Source: Pseudomonadota bacterium
GTDB lineage: Bacteria; SAR324; XYD2-FULL-50-16; JAHJRI01
Direction of reading: 5' to 3'
DNA: 45,441 nt
Assembly: GCA_022360105.1 (NCBI GenBank)
Contig: JAKSDL010000280.1
Coordinates: forward strand, 1 to 45,441
Shown here: positions 7,284 to 16,476 of the stretch, piece by piece
Layout of the letters: each line of letters begins with the position of its first letter
Position numbering within the stretch: the stretch's first letter is position 1
Notes under the pieces: generated by a model
What the model was told of the DNA's origin: nothing
The model's input: the letters and a program-made list of their open reading frames with translations, nothing else
Database searches by the model: none
Position numbers and translations under genes: made by a program

Positions 7284-9872
7284 TCAGTTTTCCAGCCTGG
7301 CCTGGGAATTGGCGGGTTTGTCGGATTCGTTTTCGGGGTATTTAATCCGTTGATGATAAAAACTGGTCAACATGGATCCGTAGATCTCGACAGTTTTATG
7401 GAAGGTCTTCAGGGTTAGTCCCGATTCGTCCAATTGACCTTCTTCGAGCAATTTCCAGCATACTTTGTCCGTCATTTCTTTAATTTGCTCAGGAGTCGGA
7501 GAATCCAGACTTCTACAGGTAGCCTCCGAAACATCGGCCATCATTACCAAAGCAGCCTCAAGGGATTGCGGTTTAGGACCCGGATATCTGAATTCCTCCT
7601 CATTTAGAAAATTGGATTCATCAGCATTGGATTTGTTTTGCTCAACGGCTTGATTGAAAAAATACCGAACCAGGCTGGTACCGTGATGTTGCAGCAAGAT
7701 GTCGTTTATATCCTTGCCCAATCTGTATTTTTCGGAAATCTCTGCTCCTTTGTGCCGATGTCGTATTATTATTTTTGCTGAATCTTTTGGATTCATGCTG
7801 TCGTGTATATTCGGCAGCGTGGGAGGCTGGTTTTCGATGAAATAAAGTGGGTTGAAAGCTTTGCCAATATCATGATAGTAAGCTGCAACTCTTGAGAGAA
7901 GAGGGTTTGCCCCTATTTTCGATGCCGCGGATTCGGCAAGATTTCCCACGATAATAGAATGTTGATAGGTGCCCGGGGCTTTTCGAATCAGTTCTTTCAG
8001 GGCGGGGTGGTTCATGTTTGATAATTCCAGTAATTTCAGATTGGTCGTGATATCAAACCCTGATTCAAAAAATGGCAATAAAAAGGATGTAAAGATTGCA
8101 GTCAGCACGCCATTCATCAAGGCCGCCAGAATACTAAACCAGGCGAAAACCTCGATTTTATTGCTTTGGATAAGCTGAATGATCAACATCATGATCAAAC
8201 TCACAGCTGAGATCTTCAAACCGTGTATTAAGATGGAATAGCGGGAGTCGAATTTTGTCATGGGTAAGGATGCCACCAGGCAGCCCATGATAGCATAGAT
8301 GAAAAAATAGATGTTATTTTGCATCATGATTGAGCAAAACAAAGCGGAGAGCAGACCGGTGATCAGTGCTGCTTCGAAGCTCAACAGGATACCTACCAGC
8401 ATAGAACCCAGTGCAACAGGGAGAATCAGTGTGTAAGACTGGTTCTGTATATTCAAATATCGGGATTCAACCAGCTCTCCTATCAAGGCTCCGCCTTTAA
8501 CTAGCAATAAGGTTACCACTATGGAACTGATGATAAGGATTTGGTATTTAAACCTGATTCTGAGATTCAAGTCCGGCAATCTGAATATGGCGGAGGTGCC
8601 CATCAAAGCGAATAATACGAACAGAATTACTCCGATAGTTTCCGGCAGTTTATCTTGTTTGGCAGCAGATTCATAATAGCTGTTAATCAAGTCAACCTGG
8701 TTTTTCGAAGCTCTGTCCCCTGCCCTGGCTATAACTTCTCCTTTTTTTACACTGAAAAAGACCGGGCTGGTATTGGCAATTAGTTCCGACTTTCTGTTTT
8801 CATATTCGAGTTTGTTTTCGAATACTGTCGGCCGAATTAGTTTCTGCCCGAGCATCACGATCAGATTTTTCTTTTTACCTGTTTCATCGCTAATGAAAGA
8901 CTCTTTAGCAATTTGATTTACCAGGGATCGGGATTCGGAAAGGTCCAAAAAATCTTCAATCTGCTCGGAGACGGACGTATCTGCTGTTTTCAGGTTTCTG
9001 ACTTCAAGCTTGTTTTTATCTTCAGGAAGGATTTCCTTTGAAACAACGATCTTCTTAATCAGGATTTCTGATAACAAAACCAATAGCTGAGTCTCGATTT
9101 CCCGAGTATAAAATGGAAAGTCGAGCAACTCTTTTTCCTGATCAGTCATCTCAAGGGAAAGAGTTTTATCGAAATTGTTGATGGTTTCTTTTTGCTTTTC
9201 TGCCAGGGTTTGAATTTGGATCTCATTATCTTTTTCAAGATTCTCAAATCTTTCCTTAAAACCTTTTTGTTGGAGTTGAAAGTACTTTTGCCTTTCTTTT
9301 AAGTCTAATAAAAGCTGATTGACCGTATTTAAATCAGCATCGGTTTTCGCTTTTTTCTCAAATCCTTTTGAGGTTAACGAATTGGTCGAGTCAAACCATT
9401 GCAGGCGATCTTTCAAAAGATTTCGATATTTTTCATAATACTGAATTTTCTTGTCGATAGTTTGCAGGTTGCTTGAGGTATTAAAGTGTTCCAGGCCCAG
9501 CTGTCTGTTCCTGTCTGCTATCTCTGCATTTTGCTTGTCGATTCTGGCGTAGGCTTCTCTGCTTTCTGCAAAAGAATCCTGGATAATACTTTGCGTTTTT
9601 TCATAAATTTGAGGGTCGTAATCGTAGATTCTCCTTTGATCCTTAAGCAGTTTCTCTCTTTTCAACTGGGTTGAAACTTTATCCGGAACCAGTATGTCTT
9701 CTTTGATTTGAACGGTTTCCAGAATAATGTCCCCTTCCCGGTAGGAAACCGGTTGAAAGATCATTTTGGGGGAAATCAAATAACCGATGCTGATACTTAA
9801 AACGATAAATACCAGGGCAACGATAGAGATTCTTTTTGTATCGATTTGCTTAAGACCAGTCAGATTTATCAT
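7284..9872 (-). CDS. pgpH: 7TM-HD family c-di-AMP phosphodiesterase (PgpH/YqfF-like)
   Basis: The 862-aa membrane protein has the full 7TMR-HD layout: one N-terminal membrane helix (about 16-35), a large extracytoplasmic HDED-type region rich in coiled-coil helices (about 40-400), a seven-helix membrane block (about 412-610) and a cytoplasmic HD domain. The HD pair is H667-D668 in YYHDIGKAFNP, with further metal-ligand histidines in the HRHKG and LLQHHGT stretches. Characterised members (Listeria PgpH) hydrolyse c-di-AMP to pApA. No c-di-AMP cyclase is in the window, so the substrate is assigned by family. ybeY follows closely. Confidence 0.9.
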   Translation of the reverse strand: MINLTGLKQIDTKRISIVALVFIVLSISIGYLISPKMIFQPVSYREGDIILETVQIKEDILVPDKVSTQLKREKLLKDQRRIYDYDPQIYEKTQSIIQDSFAESREAYARIDKQNAEIADRNRQLGLEHFNTSSNLQTIDKKIQYYEKYRNLLKDRLQWFDSTNSLTSKGFEKKAKTDADLNTVNQLLLDLKERQKYFQLQQKGFKERFENLEKDNEIQIQTLAEKQKETINNFDKTLSLEMTDQEKELLDFPFYTREIETQLLVLLSEILIKKIVVSKEILPEDKNKLEVRNLKTADTSVSEQIEDFLDLSESRSLVNQIAKESFISDETGKKKNLIVMLGQKLIRPTVFENKLEYENRKSELIANTSPVFFSVKKGEVIARAGDRASKNQVDLINSYYESAAKQDKLPETIGVILFVLFALMGTSAIFRLPDLNLRIRFKYQILIISSIVVTLLLVKGGALIGELVESRYLNIQNQSYTLILPVALGSMLVGILLSFEAALITGLLSALFCSIMMQNNIYFFIYAIMGCLVASLPMTKFDSRYSILIHGLKISAVSLIMMLIIQLIQSNKIEVFAWFSILAALMNGVLTAIFTSFLLPFFESGFDITTNLKLLELSNMNHPALKELIRKAPGTYQHSIIVGNLAESAASKIGANPLLSRVAAYYHDIGKAFNPLYFIENQPPTLPNIHDSMNPKDSAKIIIRHRHKGAEISEKYRLGKDINDILLQHHGTSLVRYFFNQAVEQNKSNADESNFLNEEEFRYPGPKPQSLEAALVMMADVSEATCRSLDSPTPEQIKEMTDKVCWKLLEEGQLDESGLTLKTFHKTVEIYGSMLTSFYHQRIKYPENESDKPANSQARLEN

Positions 9873-9968
9873 AGCCTGCGTTTCTTATGTTAAATCAATT
9901 TCTGCTGTATCAAACCAAACACATTCTATAGAAAGATGCAAGTAACCAACGATTTGATGTCATCATCT

Positions 9969-10445
9969 TCACAGTTTTTTATTAACCAAAACGACGGCCT
10001 GGGCTGCAATCCCTTCTTCTTTCCCGACAAAACCAAGTTTTTCAGTAGTAGTAGCTTTGATTGAAATATACGAGATATCGCATTCCAGGCATTCCGCTAT
10101 CTTTTGTCTCATTCTTTCAATAAAGGATAACAATTTTGGTTTTTCGGCCATAATTACCGAATCAATATTAACAACGGAGTAGCCTTGGGTTTGAATCAGG
10201 TTGTTTACCTTCCCCAGCAATTCGATACTGTCAGCGTTTTTATAGGAAGTGTCCGTGTCCGGAAAATGCTTGCCAATATCACCCAAAGCCAGCGCTCCCA
10301 GCATAGCATCCATAATAGAATGGACTAAAACATCAGCGTCGGAGTGCCCTAATAGACCTTTTTCGTGTGGAATGTCCACCCCGCCCAGAATCAATCTTCT
10401 TCCTGCAATCAACCGATGCACGTCATAACCGATGCCGATTCTCAT
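9969..10445 (-). CDS. ispF: 2-C-methyl-D-erythritol 2,4-cyclodiphosphate synthase
   Basis: The enzyme makes the cyclic diphosphate of the non-mevalonate isoprenoid pathway and acts as a trimer. The zinc ligands D8, H10 (GYDVHRL) and H42 (SDADVLVHS) are present, as is the C-terminal [21 protein letters not shown] signature. Its 158 aa are standard. It is not fused or adjacent to ispD. AGGA lies about 8 nt before the ATG. It supplies precursors for the prenyl synthase at 23166, which shows that this organism uses the MEP route. Confidence 0.96.
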   Translation of the reverse strand: MRIGIGYDVHRLIAGRRLILGGVDIPHEKGLLGHSDADVLVHSIMDAMLGALALGDIGKHFPDTDTSYKNADSIELLGKVNNLIQTQGYSVVNIDSVIMAEKPKLLSFIERMRQKIAECLECDISYISIKATTTEKLGFVGKEEGIAAQAVVLVNKKL

Positions 10446-10549
10446 GAAACAATCCTCATGCGTAGGAGGTTAGTATTTCTTGATGTAACCAATATTACAA
10501 AGCCAAGGCTTAATATCATGTCATTCAGCCTAGAGAATTAAGGTTGCTA

Positions 10550-10617
10550 GTCATCCTGAACGTACGTGAAGAATCTGTCGGAACTCTCAAGAGATCCTTT
10601 TCGAGGTCGCAGCTTTC
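10550..10617. repeat. Probable dispersed intergenic repeat fragment
   Basis: The gap between rpe and ispF holds GTCATCCTGAACGTACGTG... then AACTCTCAAGAGATCC, which resembles the interspersed GTCATCCTGA-x-CGAAG-GAATCT / AAGAGATCCTT type elements often seen in many copies between genes of environmental bacteria. It has an imperfect dyad (GTGAAGAATCT against AGATCCTTTTC). Only one copy is in this window, so its repeat nature rests on resemblance. Confidence 0.4.
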
Positions 10618-10641
10618 GTTCCCCACTTATAGTCTTGAAGT

Positions 10642-11289
10642 TCATTCAGCCTTAAGATCTGCAATTGCCTGCGTATAGTCTTCACGACCGAATACGGCTG
10701 ACCCGGCAACTAAAATATCAACACCGGCAGATGCCAGTTCTTTTGCATTGCCGGGATATACGCCACCATCGACTTGTATCTCTATATTAAGACCCCTTTT
10801 AACAATAGTTTCTTTCAAGGTTTCAATTTTTTTGGTGGTTGCCGGGATGTATTTTTGACCGCCAAATCCTGGATTTACTGACATCAACAACACCATGTCC
10901 AAATCTTCCAAGATCCAGTCCAGCGATTGCAAAGGTGTAGAAGGATTTAAAGCTACGGCAGGTTTTACACCGGCATCTCTGATTTGTTGCAGTAACCGTT
11001 GTAAATGGATGGTTGATTCCACATGAATTGAAATTCTATCCACTTCGGCGTCTAAAAAGGATTGTATGTTATTTTCCGGATGACTGATCATTAGGTGAGC
11101 GTCCATTTCCACACCCTCATATCTGGGCAATGATTTTATAACTGCCGGACCAAAAGTGATATTGGGTACAAAAACCCCATCCATGACGTCGAGGTGGATC
11201 ATGTCAGCGCCTGCTTTAACAACCTGGTCGACGTCTGAACCTAATTTATCGAAAGAAGCGGAAAGAATGGAAGGAGCGATTTTAACCAT
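10642..11289 (-). CDS. rpe: Ribulose-phosphate 3-epimerase
   Basis: This TIM-barrel enzyme interconverts ribulose 5-phosphate and xylulose 5-phosphate in the pentose phosphate pathway. The hallmarks are in order: APSILSASF, HLDVMDGVFVPNITFG, DAHLMI, VNPGFGGQ (phosphate binding), and VDGGV with the second catalytic Asp. Length of 215 aa is normal. AAGG lies about 7 nt before the start codon. It sits 129 bp after rsmB on the same strand. Confidence 0.96.
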   Translation of the reverse strand: MVKIAPSILSASFDKLGSDVDQVVKAGADMIHLDVMDGVFVPNITFGPAVIKSLPRYEGVEMDAHLMISHPENNIQSFLDAEVDRISIHVESTIHLQRLLQQIRDAGVKPAVALNPSTPLQSLDWILEDLDMVLLMSVNPGFGGQKYIPATTKKIETLKETIVKRGLNIEIQVDGGVYPGNAKELASAGVDILVAGSAVFGREDYTQAIADLKAE

Positions 11290-11418
11290 GATAAACCTTG
11301 AAATTTGGGATTCTATATTTGATTAAAGGTAGGTTTTTGTTTGAATTTCAGTAAGTCTAGAACAAGCGCAGGTGCCTTGTCTTGCTAATAGAAGATAGAT
11401 GATTGTTATTAATAACTT

Positions 11419-12756
11419 TTAATAGTCTTTCTCAAACAATGCCGCAAAGCAACCCATTTGAGACTGTGAAGGCAATGCCTGATAAAATCCTTCATTGGTG
11501 ATTAAACTGCCGTCAATTTCAGATGATTTTATTGGCAACATTTTAATTGCACTGGATTTTTTTTCTGTGAAGTATTGTACTACTTCTTGATTTTCTTCAG
11601 CTTCTAACGAGCAGGTGACATATAAAAGCTTTCCACCGGGATTGAGCAAGTGACTGCAGCTTTCAACCAACTTTACTTGTAACATCTGATTTCTAATTAA
11701 GTCATCCCGGTTACGACTCCATTTTAATTCGGGATGTTTGCGAATAGTTCCGGTAGCGCTGCAAGGGGCATCGAGAATAATCAAATCAAATGTCTGTTTA
11801 AACGGTGGTCTGGAGCAATCACATTGAACCAGATGTGCGTCGCTTCTGAAATGATTCCTATTTTCTCTCAATCGTTTCAACCGACCCTGATTGATTTCAC
11901 AACCGACCAGAATTTCTATGTCGTCGGAAAAAGACCATTCCAGGTTTATCAACTTGCCACCGGGAGCAGAACAGGCGTCCAATACGGTTGATTTGGGTAG
12001 ATCTGCCATTATTTTGTTCAACGGTTGGAAGGATCGATCCTGAATTAGAAAAGCTCCCTTTTTTGCCCATTCACTGTCGAAAAGGCCTGCGGGATTTGAA
12101 ATGGTTAGCGTTCCTTCATCAATATCCATACAGTGAAATCCCTCCGTTTTTAATCCACTAATGATCTGTTCGAATTGAAAAGCTGGATTCAAAACAAGTT
12201 GAACTTGCGGTTGTATATTATTTGCCTGGCAGATCGCGTCAGCAGTCTCTTCTCCAAATTGCTTTTTCCAGCGATCGATGAACGACGGCGGATGGCTGGT
12301 CCGGATGCTAATTTCCTGTCGATTTAAATCGTTTTCCAGCTGCCTTCTTTCCCTGGTAAAGCGTCTGAGATTGGCGTTAACAAAGCCTTTTAAATAGGGC
12401 TTTTTTAACGGACCCATTAAATCAACTGTTTCATTAATGGCCGCATAATCTTCCACCTTTGAGTCGGTTTCCAGTTGGGTCAGTCCAAGCATCAGACAGG
12501 CTTTCGCTTCATAATCAAGCTTTTTGAGGCTTTTTCCTGTCAACTTTTGAATGAAGAATTCGTACTTGGATTTATGACGGATAACATTGCTGACAAGATG
12601 CCGATAGAATGTGTAATCGGAAGGTTGTTGGAATGCGTTACGAGCTAGGATATCAACGGTATTCGATTTCAACCACGATATCAGACTGCGCGCTGCGACT
12701 AACCTGGGATTCTGATTTTGAATCGGTTGTCGTTTTTGCGATTTGGAAACACCCAT
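11419..12756 (-). CDS. rsmB: 16S rRNA m5C967 methyltransferase RsmB
   Basis: The N-terminal 140 or so residues form a NusB-like RNA-binding domain, and the C-terminal half is a class I SAM-dependent methyltransferase: motif I LDACSAPGGKL, motif IV DAPCSATG with one catalytic Cys, and motif VI VTCSLEAEEN with the second Cys, as in the Sun/Nop2 family. Substrate C967 of 16S rRNA is assigned by family. The start lies 12 bp after phoH, so the two are probably cotranscribed. Confidence 0.94.
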   Translation of the reverse strand: MGVSKSQKRQPIQNQNPRLVAARSLISWLKSNTVDILARNAFQQPSDYTFYRHLVSNVIRHKSKYEFFIQKLTGKSLKKLDYEAKACLMLGLTQLETDSKVEDYAAINETVDLMGPLKKPYLKGFVNANLRRFTRERRQLENDLNRQEISIRTSHPPSFIDRWKKQFGEETADAICQANNIQPQVQLVLNPAFQFEQIISGLKTEGFHCMDIDEGTLTISNPAGLFDSEWAKKGAFLIQDRSFQPLNKIMADLPKSTVLDACSAPGGKLINLEWSFSDDIEILVGCEINQGRLKRLRENRNHFRSDAHLVQCDCSRPPFKQTFDLIILDAPCSATGTIRKHPELKWSRNRDDLIRNQMLQVKLVESCSHLLNPGGKLLYVTCSLEAEENQEVVQYFTEKKSSAIKMLPIKSSEIDGSLITNEGFYQALPSQSQMGCFAALFEKDY

Positions 12757-12768
12757 GCAGAACCGGCA

Positions 12769-14100
12769 TTAAAGAATGTTGGAAGCCAATTCTGCCAGTT
12801 TGGATCGAACACCATGAAGCAGATATACATGACCGGCCAGATCATAACTTTGGAATTTTTCTATAACGTGAGACAGTCCGTTGGATCCTGCATCAACATA
12901 GGGGTTATCGATTTGATACGGATCACCGGTTAGTACCAGTTTGGTACCGATACCTGCCCTGGTCACAATGGTTTTTAACTCGTGAGGCGTCAGATTTTGG
13001 GCTTCATCGACAATCATGTAGCGATGGGGTATGGATCGCCCGCGGATATAGGTTAAAGGTTCCAATTCGATCATTCCCATGTCCAGCAATCGTTGATACC
13101 CTCCGCTTTTATTGCCGGGAGATTGCTTGTTGGTAGCCAGGAACTCCAGGTTATCAAAAATAGGTTGCATCCAGGGTTCCATTTTTTGCTCGATATCACC
13201 GGGCAGATATCCCATATCTCTTCCCATTGGGAAAATTGGACGAGATACCAGAATTTTTTGATATCGATTGACAGATAACATCAGCTCCAAGGCCACGGCC
13301 AGTGCAATTAACGTCTTACCGGTTCCCGCCTTACCTGCAAGAATGACGACATGGACTTCCGGATCCATCAATAGATCCAACGCGATTTCCTGTTCGGTAT
13401 TTTTAGCAACAATGCCCCAGATACCCTCAGAGAACGTGCGAATGGGCATTAAGGCGTGTTCATTTGAATGATAGCGGCAAATTAACTTCTGGTTTTCACT
13501 TTCAAAATCAGCCCAGACATATTGATTGGCATAATAATCATCCTTGGAAACGGAAAGACGACCGGATTTTAACAGCTGTTCAAACTCTTTTTTGTCTATG
13601 GATCGGCTGGAAAGCCCTTCGTATATTTTATCCAGATTAGGAGCCATTTCTTCATAAGCCTTTACATTGATTCCCAGGGCTGAAACCCTGACCCTGAGAT
13701 TGATGTCATTTGTTACGAGAAAGGTGTTTTCCGGATAATCGCTGTGAATCAAGGTAGTGGCGGCAAGCACCCTGTTGGAGCTTTTCTTGAGATCTATAAA
13801 TGCCGGAAGGCTAAGCTGTTTTTCTTCCATCACAAAAACACTTAAGGTGCAACCGTTGGAAAGAGTAATGCCATCGGTTAATGATCCCTCATTGCGAATC
13901 TTATCCAGCATTTGAGCAACGATACGGGCATTCCTGCCTGTTTCTGTGAAGTCCTTTTTGAAATGATCAATCTCTTCAATGACTGAAATAGGGATGATCA
14001 CATGTGAATCAGGATAGGAGTAAATGCACTCGGGATCATAAAGTAAAATGCTTGCATCAAGAATAAATCGGGCGTTTTTATCACTTTTCATATAACCCAC
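12769..14100 (-). CDS. PIN domain-PhoH ATPase fusion
   Basis: This cytoplasmic protein joins an N-terminal PIN nuclease fold (about residues 10-150; acidic residues in FILDASILLYD, EEIDHFK and TNDINLRVRA) to a PhoH-like P-loop ATPase (about 230-435; Walker A AGKAGTGKT with K262, Walker B MIVDEAQN, then RAGIGTKLVLTGDPYQID). It matches the PhoH2 type studied in mycobacteria and B. subtilis YlaK, reported as RNA helicase/RNase. No antitoxin-like gene is upstream, so it does not look like a toxin-antitoxin pair here. It is divergent from dapA across 183 bp. Confidence 0.92.
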   Translation of the reverse strand: MGYMKSDKNARFILDASILLYDPECIYSYPDSHVIIPISVIEEIDHFKKDFTETGRNARIVAQMLDKIRNEGSLTDGITLSNGCTLSVFVMEEKQLSLPAFIDLKKSSNRVLAATTLIHSDYPENTFLVTNDINLRVRVSALGINVKAYEEMAPNLDKIYEGLSSRSIDKKEFEQLLKSGRLSVSKDDYYANQYVWADFESENQKLICRYHSNEHALMPIRTFSEGIWGIVAKNTEQEIALDLLMDPEVHVVILAGKAGTGKTLIALAVALELMLSVNRYQKILVSRPIFPMGRDMGYLPGDIEQKMEPWMQPIFDNLEFLATNKQSPGNKSGGYQRLLDMGMIELEPLTYIRGRSIPHRYMIVDEAQNLTPHELKTIVTRAGIGTKLVLTGDPYQIDNPYVDAGSNGLSHVIEKFQSYDLAGHVYLLHGVRSKLAELASNIL

Positions 14101-14230
14101 CGGCTTTATATTTCTGGTATTCGCAAATAATCAATAATGCTTGAAAGTGCACTGATCAGACTGTTTCAAACGATTGTAGACAAGTATGGCAATATCTGAA
14201 AAAATCATAAACAAAAAAGCATCTTATCTT

Positions 14231-14250
14231 CTGATATCACTATATATCAG
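14231..14250. promoter_or_regulatory. 7-bp inverted repeat upstream of dapA
   Basis: CTGATAT (14231-14237) and ATATCAG (14244-14250) form a perfect inverted repeat with a 6-bp spacer, ending 33 bp before the dapA ATG. It could be an operator or a leader hairpin. It is much too short for a lysine riboswitch. Confidence 0.35.
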
Positions 14251-14283
14251 GCGTGACAAGCTCATTCAATCAAAGGATACGGT

Positions 14284-15186
14284 ATGAAGAAAATTACGGA
14301 AGCAAGTCTGATCACTGCCATTAAGACACCTTATTTACCAAATGGTGAGTTTGACCTGGAAACCTATGACTTTCTTGTGCAACGTCAAATTGACAACGGG
14401 ACACAGGGGCTTGTGATCAGCGGAACCACTGGTGAAGGGCATCTGATGAGCTGGGATGAGCATATTATGTTGATTGCGCACACAGTTAATCGGTTTTCAA
14501 ATGATCTTGTCATTATTGGAAACACCGGTAGTAACAATACGAAGGAAGCTGTCAAAGCGACAAAACAGGGATTTGCAGTTGGTATGGACTGTTCTCTTCA
14601 CATTAACCCATATTACGGAAAGACTTCTGAAGATGGTCTTAGAGCTCATTTTAACAGGACTTTGGATCTTGGACCCGCCATGATTTACAATGTTCCGCCC
14701 CGTACGAATCAGGATATACCTCCCCACATTATGGAAGAACTTGCCCGGCACGAAAACATGAAGGGGGTCAAGGAATGTATGGGATCAGAAAGAATCGGCG
14801 GTTATGAAGAAAAAGGAATTGCATGCTGGTCCGGTAACGATGATCAATGCCATGACTCAAAGCATAATTTTGACTCTCATGGGGTTGTATCCGTAACATC
14901 AAACTTGTTGCCTAAAACCATGCGCAAGTTAATGGATAACAAGAATGACGATTTAAACAACAGGTTAAATGAGTTTTATTCATGGTTGTTCTGTGCGCCA
15001 AATCCCATTCCTTTGAATACCATGATGGCGATGGCAGGATTGATAAAACCTGTTTTTAGGCTTCCTTACGTACCTTTGGATGAGGCTACCCGGGCCAGAG
15101 GAATAGACATTCTCAAAAACCTGGAGGTGGAAGAAGAGTTTTCAGATCTGAGATTGTTGAAAGATGACGAATTTATGTTGGTATAG
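14284..15186 (+). CDS. dapA: 4-hydroxy-tetrahydrodipicolinate synthase, plant-like type
   Basis: The enzyme condenses pyruvate with aspartate semialdehyde in lysine/diaminopimelate synthesis. Catalytic residues are intact: Schiff-base K163 (GVKEC), Y135 (MIYNVP), Y111 (NPYYGK) and T48-T49 (SGTTGEG). Several blocks follow the chloroplast enzyme of plants more than E. coli DapA as I recall them: the LITAIKTPYLP opening, LMSWDEHIMLI with W57 in the lysine-site region, AVGMDCSLHINPYYGKTS, WSGNDDQCHD, WLFCAPNPIPLNT, FRLPYVPL and the closing DDEFMLV. AAGGA lies 7 nt before the ATG. It stands alone, without other lysine genes. Confidence 0.93.
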   Translation: MKKITEASLITAIKTPYLPNGEFDLETYDFLVQRQIDNGTQGLVISGTTGEGHLMSWDEHIMLIAHTVNRFSNDLVIIGNTGSNNTKEAVKATKQGFAVGMDCSLHINPYYGKTSEDGLRAHFNRTLDLGPAMIYNVPPRTNQDIPPHIMEELARHENMKGVKECMGSERIGGYEEKGIACWSGNDDQCHDSKHNFDSHGVVSVTSNLLPKTMRKLMDNKNDDLNNRLNEFYSWLFCAPNPIPLNTMMAMAGLIKPVFRLPYVPLDEATRARGIDILKNLEVEEEFSDLRLLKDDEFMLV

Positions 15187-15235
15187 AACCGTCAACAACA
15201 AATCTTGAATGTGTCAAAAGCTGATCGGGGGTTAA

Positions 15236-16441
15236 TTACTTGTTGCCAAGATGGGTGATTTCGACAATTGCAACGTCGTCTTTAAAGAAATCGGCATGAG
15301 ACCACTCACCTGCCTTTTTAAGCAATTCTTTAAGATAGTCTGGTGAGCCCGGTTTTGATTTCAACTCTTCAACCAACCGATCGGTGCCAAACTGTTCTTC
15401 CTTTTCGTTTGTCTCTTCAACAATTCCATCTGAAAACAGGTACAAGCGATCGCCCTGCGATAGCTTCACTTGTTGCTGCACATAGGACTGATCCCGGAAC
15501 ATTCCTATGGGTGTGCCGCTGCTCTCTTCAGAAAGCACAAACTTTTGCCCTTTAATAAGGATTGGGTTGTAATGACCAGCACTGATGTATTCGAAGATGC
15601 CTGTTTCAGTATCAAGAACTCCGTAAACAATCGTGAAATAATGCCCCGTTTTATCGAGCAAATCGCCATAATGGTTTGAAAGCTGGCCAATAACATCTTC
15701 AGGAACACTTTGTTCCGAATTTGCAGATATCAAAGACCCATGAGTCTCCTCATATTTTGGAGCGTCAGAATTTATGGTCAGTTGATTTCTAATGGTCACG
15801 GAAAGCAAGGCGGCATCAGTACCATGCCCGGATACGTCGAGAACATAGCATGCCACTTTGGTTTCGGAGAGTTTGTAAATGTGCAGCATGTCCCCTCCCA
15901 AGGTATCGGAAGGTTTGAAAATCCAGTCAAACTGAAAATTATGTATGTTCCATTTTTTAGCCGGCAGCAGACTCAACTGAATACCAGCTGCAGATTCCAT
16001 ATTTTGTTGAAGTTTTCTGTTTGTACTTTGGATCTTCTTTAATTGGGCATTCTTTTCCCGTTCCAACCTGACAATACGTGTTCCGACATTGATTCTGGCC
16101 AGCAGCACAGCTTTCTCATATGGTTTGGTAAGATAATCATCAGCTCCTGCTTCAAGGCCTTCAACCATATCGGCAGTCATGGTTTTTCCTGTTACAAGGA
16201 TAATATAAGCATAATGAGGACTTTGCATCCCTCTGATTTTTTTACACAAAGTAATGCCGTCCATTTCCGGCATGAGCCAATCAATGATTATAATCTGTGG
16301 TGGGCTGTCACTTGAGGAAATATGGTTCCAGGCTTCTTCTCCATTGGTTTTGGAAACAACCTCAAAACTGCTGTCTTGCAGATAAGTTTCCAGGAGCTTT
16401 CGATCGATATTGTCGTCATCCGCTATTAATATCTTGTCCAT
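15236..16441 (-). CDS. Response regulator with PP2C/SpoIIE-type phosphatase output
   Basis: Residues 1-120 form a receiver domain with the acidic pocket ADDD, phospho-acceptor D54 (IIDWLMPEMDG) and Lys in DDYLTKPYE. A coiled-coil linker (about 122-150) leads to a SpoIIE/RsbU-like phosphatase with its metal-binding acidic residues in LGGDML, VLDVSGHGTDA, FSDGIVEETNE and KDDVAIVEI. Such proteins dephosphorylate STAS anti-sigma antagonists when their receiver is phosphorylated. It lacks the kinase domain that the larger protein at 16919 has. It is the last gene of the operon, so its likely substrate is the STAS protein at 19729; that is inference. Confidence 0.92.
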   Translation of the reverse strand: MDKILIADDDNIDRKLLETYLQDSSFEVVSKTNGEEAWNHISSSDSPPQIIIIDWLMPEMDGITLCKKIRGMQSPHYAYIILVTGKTMTADMVEGLEAGADDYLTKPYEKAVLLARINVGTRIVRLEREKNAQLKKIQSTNRKLQQNMESAAGIQLSLLPAKKWNIHNFQFDWIFKPSDTLGGDMLHIYKLSETKVACYVLDVSGHGTDAALLSVTIRNQLTINSDAPKYEETHGSLISANSEQSVPEDVIGQLSNHYGDLLDKTGHYFTIVYGVLDTETGIFEYISAGHYNPILIKGQKFVLSEESSGTPIGMFRDQSYVQQQVKLSQGDRLYLFSDGIVEETNEKEEQFGTDRLVEELKSKPGSPDYLKELLKKAGEWSHADFFKDDVAIVEITHLGNK

Positions 16442-16476
16442 GAACCTGCTCCCGGATTTTATTCAATATTGATGGT

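Noticed and set aside
12769..14100. PIN-PhoH as part of a toxin-antitoxin pair
   Set aside because: No small antitoxin gene precedes it; the neighbours are housekeeping genes.
14101..14283. Lysine riboswitch in front of dapA
   Set aside because: The gap is too short and lacks the lysine aptamer core; only a short inverted repeat is present.
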